From Mycobacterium asiaticum (lineage in GTDB: Bacteria > Actinomycetota > Actinomycetes > Mycobacteriales > Mycobacteriaceae), in the NCBI RefSeq assembly GCF_001673315.1, contig NZ_LZLQ01000111.1, forward strand, positions 55,334 to 119,333: a DNA stretch of 64,000 bases. The letters are read 5' to 3'. The translations under genes and the position numbers were made by a program. Under the pieces are notes generated by a model. That model was given only the letters and a program-made list of their open reading frames with translations, ran no database searches and was not told where the DNA came from. This document shows, piece after piece, positions 1 to 8,788 of the stretch (position 1 is its first letter; each line of letters begins with the position of its first letter).

Positions 1-967
1 TGTGTTGGGCCGCCAGACCGATCCGCTCCAGGCCGGCGACGAACATCGGATTGGCCGCCAGCGCGCCGCCGGAGGGATTGACCTTCGTCTTGTCGGTCAA
101 TCCGATTGCCTCGGCGAGGATCAGGTGCTGGTGGGTGAACGGCGCGTGAATCTCCGCGACCTCGATACTGGTGTCACCGCCGGTGGCCGCGTTGGCCGAG
201 GCGGCGGTCGACGGCGACACGGTGAGGTCGCGCGCTCCCAGCACCGGGGTATCGATGCGGTGCTCGATTCCCGTTATCCACGCGGGGTTTTCGCGAAGCT
301 CGCGCGCACGGTCGTCGGCGGCCAGCACGATCGCGCCGGCACCGTCGGTGATCGGTGCGATGTCGTGGCGTCGTAACGGGTCGTTGAAGAACGGGCGGGC
401 CAGCAGTTCGTCGATGCTCTTGGCCGGCTTCTCCGAATCGTTTCGCTCGGCCTGTGCGAACGAGTCCAGCGCGACCTGTGCCATCTGTTCGGGAGTCCAC
501 TTGCCGGAATCCAGACCGATGCGCGCCTGCAGTCCCGCCAGCGATACCGAATCCGGCCACAGCGGCGCGACGGTGTACGGGTCGGTCTGCCGAGACAGAA
601 TCTGACGCAGGATCCCTGCCGACGACTTGCCGAAGCCATACACCAGCGCGGTGTCGACCTCGCCGGTGAGGATCTTGATGTAGGCCTCATAGAGGGCCCA
701 GGCCGCATCCATCTCGACGTGCGACTCGTTGATCGGCGGCACGGCACCGATCGAGTCGATCGCCGAGATGAACGAGAATGCGCGCCCGGCAAGGTAATCC
801 GAGGATCCCGAGCACCAGAATCCGATATCGGTCCGCTTGATGCCCAACTCCTCGTAGAGCTGGGCGAAGCACGGAATCAGCATTTCGACGCCATTGGTGG
901 TGCCGTCGGTACGGCGGACATGCGGCGCGTGGGCAAAGCCGACGACCGCTACATTGCGTTCGCTCAT
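1..967 (-). CDS. ltp4: Thiolase-fold lipid-transfer protein, Ltp4-like (3' end outside window)
   Basis: This is a thiolase-superfamily protein of the SCP2/lipid-transfer branch, matching the Rv3522 position in the mycobacterial cholesterol cluster. 322 residues are visible and the C-terminus runs off the left edge; the M. tuberculosis protein is about 354 residues. Cys52, in the motif WCSGSSDYLAGRAF, is the likely nucleophile region. An H-A-P-F-T-H-Q-H motif near residue 274 corresponds to the thiolase His loop, and NPSGGALAANP starts near residue 297. The start is an ATG at 967, 14 bases after the stop of the upstream DUF35 protein, so the two form an operon. Such enzymes pair with DUF35/OB-fold partners to act on steroid acyl-CoA side chains, most often as retro-aldolases or thiolases. 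The family and operon are seen; the exact reaction is inferred. Confidence 0.82.
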   Translation of the reverse strand, partial: MSERNVAVVGFAHAPHVRRTDGTTNGVEMLIPCFAQLYEELGIKRTDIGFWCSGSSDYLAGRAFSFISAIDSIGAVPPINESHVEMDAAWALYEAYIKILTGEVDTALVYGFGKSSAGILRQILSRQTDPYTVAPLWPDSVSLAGLQARIGLDSGKWTPEQMAQVALDSFAQAERNDSEKPAKSIDELLARPFFNDPLRRHDIAPITDGAGAIVLAADDRARELRENPAWITGIEHRIDTPVLGARDLTVSPSTAASANAATGGDTSIEVAEIHAPFTHQHLILAEAIGLTDKTKVNPSGGALAANPMFVAGLERIGLAAQH

Positions 968-981
968 TGGTAGGTAGGCCT

Positions 982-1974
982 TTACAGGTGGTGCTTGTAG
1001 GTGTCGTAGTCGGCATCCGGTTCACCGGTGGGCCGGAAGTACTCGATGTTGTCGATGCCGAATCCCCACTCCTCACGGGGTTTCCACACCGCCTCGACCT
1101 TCATCCCCATTCGCACCTCATGCGCGTCGACGTCGGCGACCAAGTGCAGGAACGGAATATCGGCGCCGTCCAGCAACACGTAGGCGGCCACGTAGGGCGG
1201 TTTGATGCGCTGACCCTGGAACGGGATGTTGATGATCGCGAACGTCGTCACCGTGCCTTTGTCTGGCAGCTCGACGATCTCGGTGGTCGGTTGTCCGGTG
1301 GCCGGGTCCGCACCGTGAGGCGGGAAGTACACCTTGCCGTTCTCACCGGTCTTTGCCCCGATCAACCGGCCCTCGGCGATCGCTCGCAGGTAGGCGCTCT
1401 CTTCGTGAGAGGCGGTGTGCTGAATCGTCAGCGAGACCGGTGTGACGATCATGGTCACCGGGTCCTGGTCATTGGAAGCCGGCTCGACCGGCTCTTCCTC
1501 GTCACCCGGCACGAAATAGGCGATGTCGGTGATCGCCCCCACGGTCTCGTCGGCCCAGTGCACGTGCACCCGGTCGCCGGACTTGATGGCGTCCGCCGCG
1601 CCGGCATCCACTGCGTGCAGCAAAGGGGTGTCCGCCCCGTCGAGTTTGATCAGCGCCCAGGCGAACGGCCGGTCCAGCGGCTCGCCGCCGAGCGGGTCGG
1701 GCTGCCAGGTCCAGGACACCACCGTGCCGACGCTGGATACCGGTACCATCTCGCCCAGCGGCTCGTAGGTGACGGGGTCGTACTCCGGCGGCGGCACATG
1801 GACCCGCCCATCGGAGCCGCGCGCCCCCAGAATGCGGCGCTCACGCAGTGCGGTGAAGAACTTCCCTAGCGTGGGACCCACCGAACGGGTGTAGTCGAAG
1901 GACAACGTTAACGGTGCGGAGAGAGGCGGCTCAGGGTGATCGATCAGGGCCGGGCCGCTCGAGCTGGCTGTCAC
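982..1974 (-). CDS. Double OB-fold DUF35 protein, partner of the lipid-transfer thiolase
   Basis: About 330 residues carrying two related halves, each ending in a DUF35/OB-fold pattern (for example GDRVHVHWADETVG in the first and GMKVEAVWKPREEWGFGID in the second). It corresponds to Rv3521. DUF35 proteins bind acyl-CoA and form complexes with SCP2-type thiolases, which fits its position just upstream of the Ltp4-like gene. The reading frame is open to a TTG at 2010, but that start would place codons across the KstR-type palindrome at 1984-1997. I therefore prefer the GTG at 1974, preceded by a weak GAAGG; this choice is not certain. It is transcribed divergently from the oxidoreductase at 2055. 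Confidence 0.8.
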   Translation of the reverse strand: MTASSSGPALIDHPEPPLSAPLTLSFDYTRSVGPTLGKFFTALRERRILGARGSDGRVHVPPPEYDPVTYEPLGEMVPVSSVGTVVSWTWQPDPLGGEPLDRPFAWALIKLDGADTPLLHAVDAGAADAIKSGDRVHVHWADETVGAITDIAYFVPGDEEEPVEPASNDQDPVTMIVTPVSLTIQHTASHEESAYLRAIAEGRLIGAKTGENGKVYFPPHGADPATGQPTTEIVELPDKGTVTTFAIINIPFQGQRIKPPYVAAYVLLDGADIPFLHLVADVDAHEVRMGMKVEAVWKPREEWGFGIDNIEYFRPTGEPDADYDTYKHHL

Positions 1975-1983
1975 GCCTTCGAG

Positions 1984-1997
1984 TAGAACAGGTTCTA
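1984..1997. promoter_or_regulatory. KstR-type operator between the DUF35 gene and the F420-type oxidoreductase
   Basis: The 14-mer TAGAACAGGTTCTA matches TnnAACnnGTTnnA, the consensus of the TetR-family cholesterol repressor KstR, and is almost perfectly palindromic. It lies in the divergent intergenic region and can serve both promoters. Binding is inferred from the consensus. Confidence 0.8.
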
Positions 1998-2054
1998 AGA
2001 ATGGTTTCAACTACACCTTCTTGTACACGTTTTTGAAGCTTTAGGAGGCAGGCT

Positions 2055-3086
2055 ATGAAGCTCGGACTGCAATTGGGCTATTGGGGTGCTCAGCCGCCGC
2101 AGAACCACGCGGAGCTCGTCGCCGCAGCCGAAGAGGCCGGCTTCGATGCCGTGTTCACGGCAGAGGCGTGGGGTTCGGACGCCTACACGCCGTTGGCCTG
2201 GTGGGGTTCGGCGACGCAGCGGGTGCGGCTGGGCACTTCCGTGGTGCAGCTGTCCGCGCGCACCCCGACGGCGTGCGCGATGGCGGCGCTGACGCTGGAC
2301 CACCTCAGCGGCGGCCGGCACATTCTTGGCCTCGGCGTGTCCGGGCCGCAGGTGGTCGAGGGCTGGTACGGGCAGCGCTTCCCCAAGCCGTTGGCGCGCA
2401 CCCGCGAATACGTCGACATCGTGCGTCAGGTCTGGGCCCGCAAAGAGGCGGTGACCAGCGCCGGACCGCACTATCCGTTGCCGTTGACCGGCGAGGGCAC
2501 AACCGGTTTGGGCAAGCCTCTCAAGCCCATCACCCATCCGTTGCGCGCTGACATCCCGATCATGCTGGGCGCCGAGGGCCCCAAGAATGTCGCGTTGGCC
2601 GCCGAAATCTGTGATGGCTGGCTGCCGATCTTCTACTCGCCGCGAATGGCCGACACCTACAACGAATGGCTGGACGAGGGATTCTCCCGACCCGGCGCTC
2701 GGCGCACCCGCGAGGACTTCGAGATCTGCGCGACCGCGCAGGTCGTGGTCACCGAAGACCGGGCCGGAACATTCGCCGCGGTCAAGCCATACCTGGCGCT
2801 CTACATGGGCGGCATGGGCGCCGAGGACACCAACTTCCACGCCGACGTCTACCGGCGGATGGGTTACTCCGAGGTGGTCGACGACGTCACCAAGCTGTTC
2901 CGGTCCAACCGCAAGGACGAGGCCGCGAAAGTCATCCCCGACGAGTTGGTCGATGACGCGATGATCGTCGGGGATCTGGACTACGTCCGTAAGCAAATCG
3001 TGGCCTGGGAAGCGTCTGGGGTGACCATGATGGTGGTGGGCGCTCGCAGCGTTGAGCAGGTCCGCGACCTGGCGGCGCTGACCTGA
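2055..3086 (+). CDS. LLM-class F420-dependent oxidoreductase (Rv3520c-like)
   Basis: A 343-residue luciferase-like monooxygenase-fold protein beginning MKLGLQLGYWG, typical of F420-dependent enzymes. Further family signatures are LGTSVVQLSARTP near residue 60, the GRHILGLGVSGPQVVEGWYG region near residue 95 and IPIMLGAEGPKNVALAAEI near residue 165. The ATG at 2055 follows a strong AGGAGG ribosome site. It corresponds to Rv3520c, a member of the KstR regulon, and its promoter region contains a KstR-type palindrome. The cofactor is inferred from the family; the substrate, probably a sterol intermediate, cannot be read from sequence. It converges with the acetoacetate decarboxylase-like gene. 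Confidence 0.85.
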   Translation: MKLGLQLGYWGAQPPQNHAELVAAAEEAGFDAVFTAEAWGSDAYTPLAWWGSATQRVRLGTSVVQLSARTPTACAMAALTLDHLSGGRHILGLGVSGPQVVEGWYGQRFPKPLARTREYVDIVRQVWARKEAVTSAGPHYPLPLTGEGTTGLGKPLKPITHPLRADIPIMLGAEGPKNVALAAEICDGWLPIFYSPRMADTYNEWLDEGFSRPGARRTREDFEICATAQVVVTEDRAGTFAAVKPYLALYMGGMGAEDTNFHADVYRRMGYSEVVDDVTKLFRSNRKDEAAKVIPDELVDDAMIVGDLDYVRKQIVAWEASGVTMMVVGARSVEQVRDLAALT

Positions 3087-3104
3087 GGGGTATTGCCGTA
3101 GGAA

Positions 3105-3118
3105 TAGAACGCGTTCTA
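3105..3118. promoter_or_regulatory. KstR-type palindrome in a convergent 3' intergenic gap
   Basis: TAGAACGCGTTCTA is a perfect palindrome and fits TnnAACnnGTTnnA. It lies between the stop codon at 3086 and the convergent stop at 3141, where no conventional start codon follows. The site is clear in sequence; its function at this place is unexplained. Confidence 0.65.
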
Positions 3119-3140
3119 GATTGACCGGATGGGGATGGGT

Positions 3141-3851
3141 TCAGAGGGCGCGTGCGTCGCCGAAGGACATCTCCACATTGGTCGCGGACTGCGTCATCAG
3201 GGCGCGCTTGGGCAGGCCCAGCGTTGCCAGTTCCTTGGCGTAGGGATGGTCGCCGAGGCGGATGCGGGCGCCTCCGAGTCGGGTCCGCGCGCCTGTGGTG
3301 GTCATTTCCGACGAGGTTTCCCGGGTGACTCCGTCCAGATGCGAGTACGTCGTCAGGGTCTGCGGACCCGGCGCCGGGTGCGGCAGCCCGCGACCGAATT
3401 CGATACCGGTGATCAGCTGGCCGTCGGCGCTGACGTCGAACGCGAATTTGCGGCCTTCGCGAACATTGAAGTCCGCCATGATCTTTGGATAGCCCCAGAT
3501 CGTCCGTCCGGCCTCCAGGGTGAATTCCTGGTCGACCGGCAGATGGTGGATGAGGGTGGCCGCGCTGGCCATCGCCCGGACTCCGCTGGTGTGGGTGCCC
3601 GGCTTGTTGACCATGAACGCGGTGCCGTACTCGTGGTATTTGCCCAGGTCGCCGTCGATGTAGCGGACCAACAGCTGCAACAGGATCGCCCGGCCGGGCA
3701 GGTATTCGAAGATTTCCAGGCCGCTGTAATCGATCAGGCGCTGCGCCGCTTTGGCGTCCACCGAGAACATGGCGGAGTGTTGGTCGGCTTTGCGGATGAC
3801 CACCGGCATGGTCAGCACGGTTCCGGCGATGGTGTGTTGCGAGACAGACAT
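3141..3851 (-). CDS. Acetoacetate decarboxylase-like protein (Rv3519-like)
   Basis: 236 residues, the same length as Rv3519, belonging to the acetoacetate decarboxylase-like superfamily. The central part contains RAILLQLLVRYIDGDLGKYHEYG and the WGYPKIMADFNV segment characteristic of the fold. The expected decarboxylase active-site lysine context is not evident to me, so decarboxylation should not be assumed. The ATG at 3851 is 45 bases from the divergent cyp142 start, so the two genes share a short promoter region. Within the cluster it is presumed to act on a sterol-derived intermediate. Confidence 0.78.
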   Translation of the reverse strand: MSVSQHTIAGTVLTMPVVIRKADQHSAMFSVDAKAAQRLIDYSGLEIFEYLPGRAILLQLLVRYIDGDLGKYHEYGTAFMVNKPGTHTSGVRAMASAATLIHHLPVDQEFTLEAGRTIWGYPKIMADFNVREGRKFAFDVSADGQLITGIEFGRGLPHPAPGPQTLTTYSHLDGVTRETSSEMTTTGARTRLGGARIRLGDHPYAKELATLGLPKRALMTQSATNVEMSFGDARAL

Positions 3852-3896
3852 GGGGCTTACTGTAATGGGCTCGAGGTAAACAAGTGGAGGCTGTAG

Positions 3897-5138
3897 ATGA
3901 CTGAACTCGTTGGCGAGACTTTCCCTCCCGCCCCGCCCGGGATCGTCGACATCGACCTGGCGGACGGCAACTTCTATGCCGACGGCGTCGCGGCGCGCGA
4001 AGCGTACCGCTGGATGCGCGCCAATCAACCGGTGTTTCGGGACCGCAACGGATTGGCCGGTGCGACAACGTATCAGGCGATCCTGGACGCCGAACGCAAT
4101 CCCGAGCTGTTCTCCAGCACCGGCGGTATCCGTCCCGATCAGCCGGGCATGCCGTACATGATCGACATGGACGACCCCGCACATCTGGTGCGGCGCAAGC
4201 TGGTCAACGCCGGGTTCACCCGCAAGCGAGTCAAGGACAAGGAAGCCTCGATCGGCGAATTGTGCGACACGCTGATCGACGCGGTGTGTGAACGCGGCGA
4301 ATGCGACTTCGTCCGCGACATCGCCGCCCCGCTACCGATGGCGGTGATCGGTGACATGCTCGGGGTGCTGCCCGAAGAGCGGGGCATGCTGCTGAAGTGG
4401 TCGGACGATCTGGTGTGCGGGTTGAGTTCTCACATCGACCCGACGTCGGCGGAATTTCAGACGGTGATGGACGCGTTCGCCGCGTACACCGCGTTCACTA
4501 TGGACCTGATCGGCAAGCGCCGTGCCGAGCCGACCGACGATCTGTACTCGATCCTGATCAACGCCGAGGTCGAGGGTCAGCGGATGTCCGACGACGAGAT
4601 CGTCATGGAGACATTGCTTATCTTGATCGGTGGCGACGAGACCACCCGGCACACCCTCAGCGGGGGAACCGAGCAGCTGCTGCGGCATCGCGACCAATGG
4701 TCGGATTTGGTGGACGATGCCGCGCTACTGCCCGGCGCGATCGAGGAGATGCTGCGCTGGACCTCGCCGGTGAAGAACATGTGCCGGACGCTCACCGCGG
4801 ACACCGAGTTCCACGGCACGCAGTTGACCGCGGGCGAGAAGATCATGCTGCTGTTCGAGTCGGCGAACTTCGACGAGACGGTGTTCGATCAACCGGAGAA
4901 TTTCGATATTCGACGAAACCCGAACAGCCACGTGGCATTTGGATTCGGAACCCATTTCTGCATGGGTAATCAGCTGGCGCGCTTGGAGTTGTCGCTGATG
5001 ACGTCGCGGGTGTTGAAGCGGTTGCCGGACCTACGTCTTGCCGACGAGTCGGCGCTGCCGCTGCGGCCGGCCAACTTCGTCTCCGGCCTGGAGTCGATGC
5101 CGGTGGTCTTCACCCCGACAGCGAAGGTCAACTCTTAG
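3897..5138 (+). CDS. cyp142: Cytochrome P450 CYP142, cholesterol C26/C27 hydroxylase
   Basis: A 413-residue P450. The I-helix motif GGDETTRH is near residue 245, the K-helix ExxR (EEMLRW) near 283, and the haem-binding loop FGFGTHFCMG near 348 with the thiolate Cys at about 355. It corresponds to Rv3518c (CYP142A1, 398 residues), which oxidises the terminal side-chain methyl of cholesterol/cholestenone to the alcohol and acid before CoA activation. The ATG at 3897 is preceded by GTGGAGG. Its position between the acetoacetate decarboxylase-like gene and echA19/fadD19 fits delivery of a C26 acid to FadD-type ligases. Confidence 0.92.
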   Translation: MTELVGETFPPAPPGIVDIDLADGNFYADGVAAREAYRWMRANQPVFRDRNGLAGATTYQAILDAERNPELFSSTGGIRPDQPGMPYMIDMDDPAHLVRRKLVNAGFTRKRVKDKEASIGELCDTLIDAVCERGECDFVRDIAAPLPMAVIGDMLGVLPEERGMLLKWSDDLVCGLSSHIDPTSAEFQTVMDAFAAYTAFTMDLIGKRRAEPTDDLYSILINAEVEGQRMSDDEIVMETLLILIGGDETTRHTLSGGTEQLLRHRDQWSDLVDDAALLPGAIEEMLRWTSPVKNMCRTLTADTEFHGTQLTAGEKIMLLFESANFDETVFDQPENFDIRRNPNSHVAFGFGTHFCMGNQLARLELSLMTSRVLKRLPDLRLADESALPLRPANFVSGLESMPVVFTPTAKVNS

Positions 5139-5203
5139 TCGCTGGCCGCGAGTGGAACGACACTGCGAACTTTCTTGCGGATTTTCGCAGCCAGGTTCCG
5201 TTC

Positions 5204-5287
5204 GCGGAGGGTGTCCACCGGCTAGCGGAGGGTGTCCACCGGCTAGCAGAGGGTGTCCACCGGCTAGCCGAGGGTGCCTACCGGCTA
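5204..5287. repeat. Four tandem 21-bp repeats between cyp142 and echA19
   Basis: Four head-to-tail copies of a unit close to GCGGAGGGTGTCCACCGGCTA occupy 5204-5224, 5225-5245, 5246-5266 and 5267-5287. The first two are identical, the third differs by one base and the fourth by two. The last copy overlaps the echA19 stop codon. It looks like a MIRU/VNTR-type minisatellite in a convergent intergenic gap. Confidence 0.9.
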
Positions 5288-6103
5288 ACGGTTCTTGAAC
5301 TGCGGCTTGCGCTTCTCGGCGAACGCGCGCGGCCCCTCTTTGGCGTCCTCGGACAGGAACACCTGAATGCCGATCTGCGTGTCGATCTTGAAGGCCTCGT
5401 TTTCGTGCATGCCCTCGGTCTCGCGGATCGTCCGCAGGATCGCCTGAACGGCGAGCGGCCCGTTGTTCTCGATGATTTCGGCGAGCTCCAGCGCCTTGGT
5501 CAGCGCCTGGCCGTCCGGGACGACGTGCCCGATCAGGCCCATCTCCTTGGCCTCGGCGGCGGTGATGTGCCGTCCGGTGAGCAGCACGTCGCACGCCACG
5601 GTGTAGGGGATCTGCCGCACCAGTCGTACCGCCGACCCACCCATCGGGTACAGGCTCCATTTCGCCTCCGAGACGCCGAATTTAGCGCTCTCGCCGGCGA
5701 CGCGGATGTCCGTGCCCTGCAGTATCTCGGTGCCACCTGCGATGGCCGGTCCCTCGACGGCGGCGATGAGGGGTTTCGTCAGTCGACGGCCTTTGAGCAG
5801 AGCATCGATGCGTGAGGGGTCGTAGCTGCCGTCTTTGAAAGAGTCACCCGGTGGTTTCTTGGTCGCGGTTTTGAGGTCCATGCCAGCGCAGAAGTAGCCA
5901 CCGGCGCCGGTGAGAATGCAGCACCGGATGTCGTCGTCGTTGTCGACGCGGTCCCAAGCCTCGACCATGATCTGCATCATTTCGGTGCTCAGAGCGTTAC
6001 GAGCGTGTGGTCGGTTCATCGTCACGATGAGGGTGTGACCGCGCTGCTCGACCAGCGCGTCGGCTTCTGAGGGCCCCGATTCGTTTGCTGGCGACTCCGC
6101 CAC
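5285..6103 (-). CDS. echA19: Enoyl-CoA hydratase EchA19
   Basis: 272 residues of the crotonase family, near-colinear with Rv3516 (263 residues) with a slightly longer N-terminus. Oxyanion-hole segments are [10 protein letters not shown] near residue 65 and [13 protein letters not shown] near residue 115. In M. tuberculosis EchA19 hydrates enoyl-CoA steroid side-chain intermediates. I place the start at the GTG at 6103 behind AAAGAGG. The open frame continues upstream, but those residues would overlap the KstR palindrome and the divergent fadD19 gene. The C-terminus, PQFKNR, lies inside the tandem repeat region. Confidence 0.9.
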   Translation of the reverse strand: MAESPANESGPSEADALVEQRGHTLIVTMNRPHARNALSTEMMQIMVEAWDRVDNDDDIRCCILTGAGGYFCAGMDLKTATKKPPGDSFKDGSYDPSRIDALLKGRRLTKPLIAAVEGPAIAGGTEILQGTDIRVAGESAKFGVSEAKWSLYPMGGSAVRLVRQIPYTVACDVLLTGRHITAAEAKEMGLIGHVVPDGQALTKALELAEIIENNGPLAVQAILRTIRETEGMHENEAFKIDTQIGIQVFLSEDAKEGPRAFAEKRKPQFKNR

Positions 6104-6148
6104 GGCTACCGCCTCTTTCTCGACAGGGGGTGTGAGCTTGTCAAGAAA

Positions 6149-6162
6149 TGTAACACGTTCTA
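6149..6162. promoter_or_regulatory. KstR-type operator between echA19 and fadD19
   Basis: TGTAACACGTTCTA fits TnnAACnnGTTnnA and ends 10 bases before the GTG of fadD19 and 45 bases from the echA19 start. A site this close to the fadD19 start would overlap its promoter or transcript start. The match is seen; regulation is inferred from the family. Confidence 0.8.
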
Positions 6163-6172
6163 ATTTGGGTTC

Positions 6173-7822
6173 GTGGCCCTGAATATTGCTGACCTCGCCG
6201 AGCACGCCATTGATGCTGTGCCGGACCGTGTAGCCCTCATCTGCGGTGACGAGCAGTTGACGTACGCCCAGCTGGAAGAGAAGGCGAACCGCCTGGCGCA
6301 TTACCTCATCGAGCAGGGTGTGCAGAAGGACGACAAGGTCGGGCTCTACTGCCGCAACCGCATCGAGATCGTGATCGCGATGCTGGGCATCATCAAGGCG
6401 GGCGCCATCCTGGTCAACGTCAACTTCCGCTATGTCGAAGGCGAACTTCGCTACCTCTTCGGCAACTCCGACATGGTCGCGTTGGTGCATGAGCGCCAGT
6501 ACTCCGACCGGGTGGCCAACGTGCTGCCGGACACCCCGAACGTCAAGACGGTGCTGGTGGTCGAGGACGGTAGCGACAACGACTACCAGCGTTACGGTGG
6601 CGTGGAGTTCTACTCGGCGATCGCCGACAGCTCGCCCGAGCGTGACTTTACTGAGCTACTGGGCGAGCGCAGCGCCGACGCCATCTACCTCCTCTACACC
6701 GGGGGGACCACCGGCTTCCCGAAGGGCGTCATGTGGCGCCACGAAGACATCTACCGGGTGCTGTTCGGCGGAACCGACTTTGCGACGGGCGAATTCATCA
6801 AGGACGAGTACGACCTGGCCAAGGCCGCCGCGGCGAACCCGCCGATGATCCGCTATCCGATCCCGCCGATGATTCACGGCGCCACCCAATCCGCGACCTG
6901 GATGTCGCTGTTTTCCGGCCAAACCACCGTGCTGGCACCGGAATTCAACGCCGACGAGGTGTGGCGCACCATTCACACACACAAGGTGAACCTGTTGTTC
7001 TTCACCGGTGACGCGATGGCGCGGCCGCTACTGGATGCGCTGCAGAAAGACAACGACTACGACCTTTCGTCGCTGTTCCTGCTTGCCAGCACCGCCGCCT
7101 TGTTCTCGCCGAGCATCAAGGAGAAACTCCTTGAGCTACTGCCTAATCGGGTCATCACCGACTCGATCGGCTCCTCGGAGACCGGCTTCGGTGGCACCAG
7201 CATCGTCGCCAAAGATGCCCCGCACAGTGGTGGCCCGCGGGTGACCATCGACCATCGCACCGTCGTCCTCGACGAGGACGGCAACGAGGTCAAGCCGGGT
7301 TCGGGCGTACGCGGATTCATCGCCAAGAAGGGCAACATTCCCGTCGGCTACTACAAGGACGAGAAGAAAACCGCCGAGACGTTCAAGACGATCAACGGTG
7401 TGCGCTATGCGATTCCGGGTGACTGGGCCCTGGTCGAGGAGGACGGCAGCGTCACCATGTTGGGCCGCGGGTCGGTGTCCATCAACAGCGGCGGCGAGAA
7501 GATCTACCCGGAAGAAGTCGAGGCGGCCCTGAAAGGCCATCCCGACGTCTTCGACGCTCTGGTGGTGGGTGTGCCCGACCCGCGTTACGGCCAGCATGTG
7601 GCCGCCGTGGTGCAGGCCCGGGAGGGGGCCCGACCGTCGTTGTCCGAACTGGACAGCTTCGTGCGTTCGGAGATCGCGGGATACAAAGTGCCGCGCAGCC
7701 TTTGGTATGTCGACGAGGTGAAGCGATCGCCTGCCGGCAAGCCGGATTACCGGTGGGCCAAGGAACAGACCGAGGCCCGGCCGGCCGATGACGTGCATGC
7801 TGCACACGTGACCACCGCTTGA
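6173..7822 (+). CDS. fadD19: Steroid side-chain acyl-CoA ligase FadD19
   Basis: 549 residues, ANL superfamily, matching Rv3515c (548 residues). The AMP-binding P-loop [11 protein letters not shown] is near residue 174. Later motifs are [10 protein letters not shown] near 328 and the hinge region [21 protein letters not shown] near 430. FadD19 activates C26/C24 branched steroid side-chain acids to CoA thioesters, downstream of CYP142/CYP125. The GTG at 6173 starts the frame [12 protein letters not shown] with no clear Shine-Dalgarno, and the KstR palindrome ends just upstream, consistent with a short or absent leader. Confidence 0.92.
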   Translation: MALNIADLAEHAIDAVPDRVALICGDEQLTYAQLEEKANRLAHYLIEQGVQKDDKVGLYCRNRIEIVIAMLGIIKAGAILVNVNFRYVEGELRYLFGNSDMVALVHERQYSDRVANVLPDTPNVKTVLVVEDGSDNDYQRYGGVEFYSAIADSSPERDFTELLGERSADAIYLLYTGGTTGFPKGVMWRHEDIYRVLFGGTDFATGEFIKDEYDLAKAAAANPPMIRYPIPPMIHGATQSATWMSLFSGQTTVLAPEFNADEVWRTIHTHKVNLLFFTGDAMARPLLDALQKDNDYDLSSLFLLASTAALFSPSIKEKLLELLPNRVITDSIGSSETGFGGTSIVAKDAPHSGGPRVTIDHRTVVLDEDGNEVKPGSGVRGFIAKKGNIPVGYYKDEKKTAETFKTINGVRYAIPGDWALVEEDGSVTMLGRGSVSINSGGEKIYPEEVEAALKGHPDVFDALVVGVPDPRYGQHVAAVVQAREGARPSLSELDSFVRSEIAGYKVPRSLWYVDEVKRSPAGKPDYRWAKEQTEARPADDVHAAHVTTA

Positions 7823-7890
7823 TGCCGATCGCTCGCTAGGCGCGCTAGTCTCGGCTGCGCTTGCGATCCGACGGCTAGAGTCGAATCTCG

Positions 7891-8658
7891 ATGAGCGACT
7901 TCGTCAAACGCAATCCGGGCGCGCCCGCCGGCTTTTTCGAGTGCGAGGCCGCGGGGCTGCGCTGGCTGGCCGATGTCGACGGCGGCGTGCCCTGCGCGCA
8001 AGTCATCGCCGTGGACGAAACGAGCCTGACGCTGCGACGGCTCGATTCGGTTTCCCCGGACCGCGAGGCGGCGCGGGTGTTCGGTGGTCAGCTCGCCCTC
8101 ACACATGATGCGGGCGCGCCGTCTTTCGGATCGGGCCCCGACGGCTGGCAGGGGGAGGGATTTTTCGGTCCGCTGTCACAGCCACTACCGATGTCGCTTC
8201 GGCCGCACCGCCAGTGGGGTCAGTTCTACGCCGAGGAGCGTTTGGCTCCGATGACCGAACGCGCGGGCCCACTGCTCGATGCCTCGGACCGCCGAATTAT
8301 CGACGGCGTGATGGCGCGGTGCCGCGCCGGCGACTATGACGATGACGACCACCCGGCAAGGCTGCACGGTGATCTGTGGAGCGGGAACGTGATGTGGACA
8401 CCCGACGGGGCGGTCTTGATCGACCCGGCTGCGCACGGCGGTCACCGGGAAACTGACCTCGCGATGCTGGCGCTGTTCGGCATCCCACACCAGGAGGACA
8501 TCGTGGCCGGTTACGAAGCGGTGCACCCGCTGAAACCCGGATGGCGCGCTCGGGTGGGGCTGCACCAGCTGTTCCCATTGCTCGCGCACGTTGTGTTGTT
8601 CGGTAGTGGGTACGCGGGGCAGACGCGGGTGGCTGCGCGCGCCGCGTTGAGTGCCTGA
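7891..8658 (+). CDS. Fructosamine kinase-type phosphotransferase
   Basis: 255 residues of the fructosamine/ketosamine-3-kinase and aminoglycoside-phosphotransferase fold. The catalytic loop is LHGDLWSGNVMW near residue 157 and the metal-binding part is VLIDPAAHGGHRETD near residue 174. Family members phosphorylate sugar amines on glycated proteins for deglycation. The ATG at 7891 has little ribosome-site character. The gene sits after fadD19 but is not an obvious sterol gene, so its function is by family only. The protein is a little shorter than typical (about 285-290), mostly in the N-terminal lobe. Confidence 0.72.
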   Translation: MSDFVKRNPGAPAGFFECEAAGLRWLADVDGGVPCAQVIAVDETSLTLRRLDSVSPDREAARVFGGQLALTHDAGAPSFGSGPDGWQGEGFFGPLSQPLPMSLRPHRQWGQFYAEERLAPMTERAGPLLDASDRRIIDGVMARCRAGDYDDDDHPARLHGDLWSGNVMWTPDGAVLIDPAAHGGHRETDLAMLALFGIPHQEDIVAGYEAVHPLKPGWRARVGLHQLFPLLAHVVLFGSGYAGQTRVAARAALSA

Positions 8659-8662
8659 TCCA

Positions 8663-8756
8663 CCTCTCCTCCCGCTGCTCTCCCGCCGTTCTCCCGCCGC
8701 TCTCCCGCTGCTCTCCCGCCGCTTGTCCCGCCGTTCTTGTCCCGCCGCTCCCAAAC
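8663..8756. repeat. Degenerate CTCCCGCC-rich direct repeats upstream of the amidohydrolase
   Basis: A low-complexity stretch with about eight near-copies of CTCTCCCGCCG(C/T)T in direct orientation between the kinase-like gene and the amidohydrolase. It can be read as the N-terminal extension of the next frame (LLPLLSRRSPAALPLLSRR), but that is better explained as repeat DNA. Confidence 0.6.
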
Positions 8757-8788
8757 TTGCCTCCGACGACGGGCTAATCTCGTCCGAT

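Noticed and set aside
1975..2010. TTG at 2010 as start of the DUF35 gene
   Set aside because: It would place codons across the KstR palindrome; GTG 1974 is more sensible, although the case is not closed.
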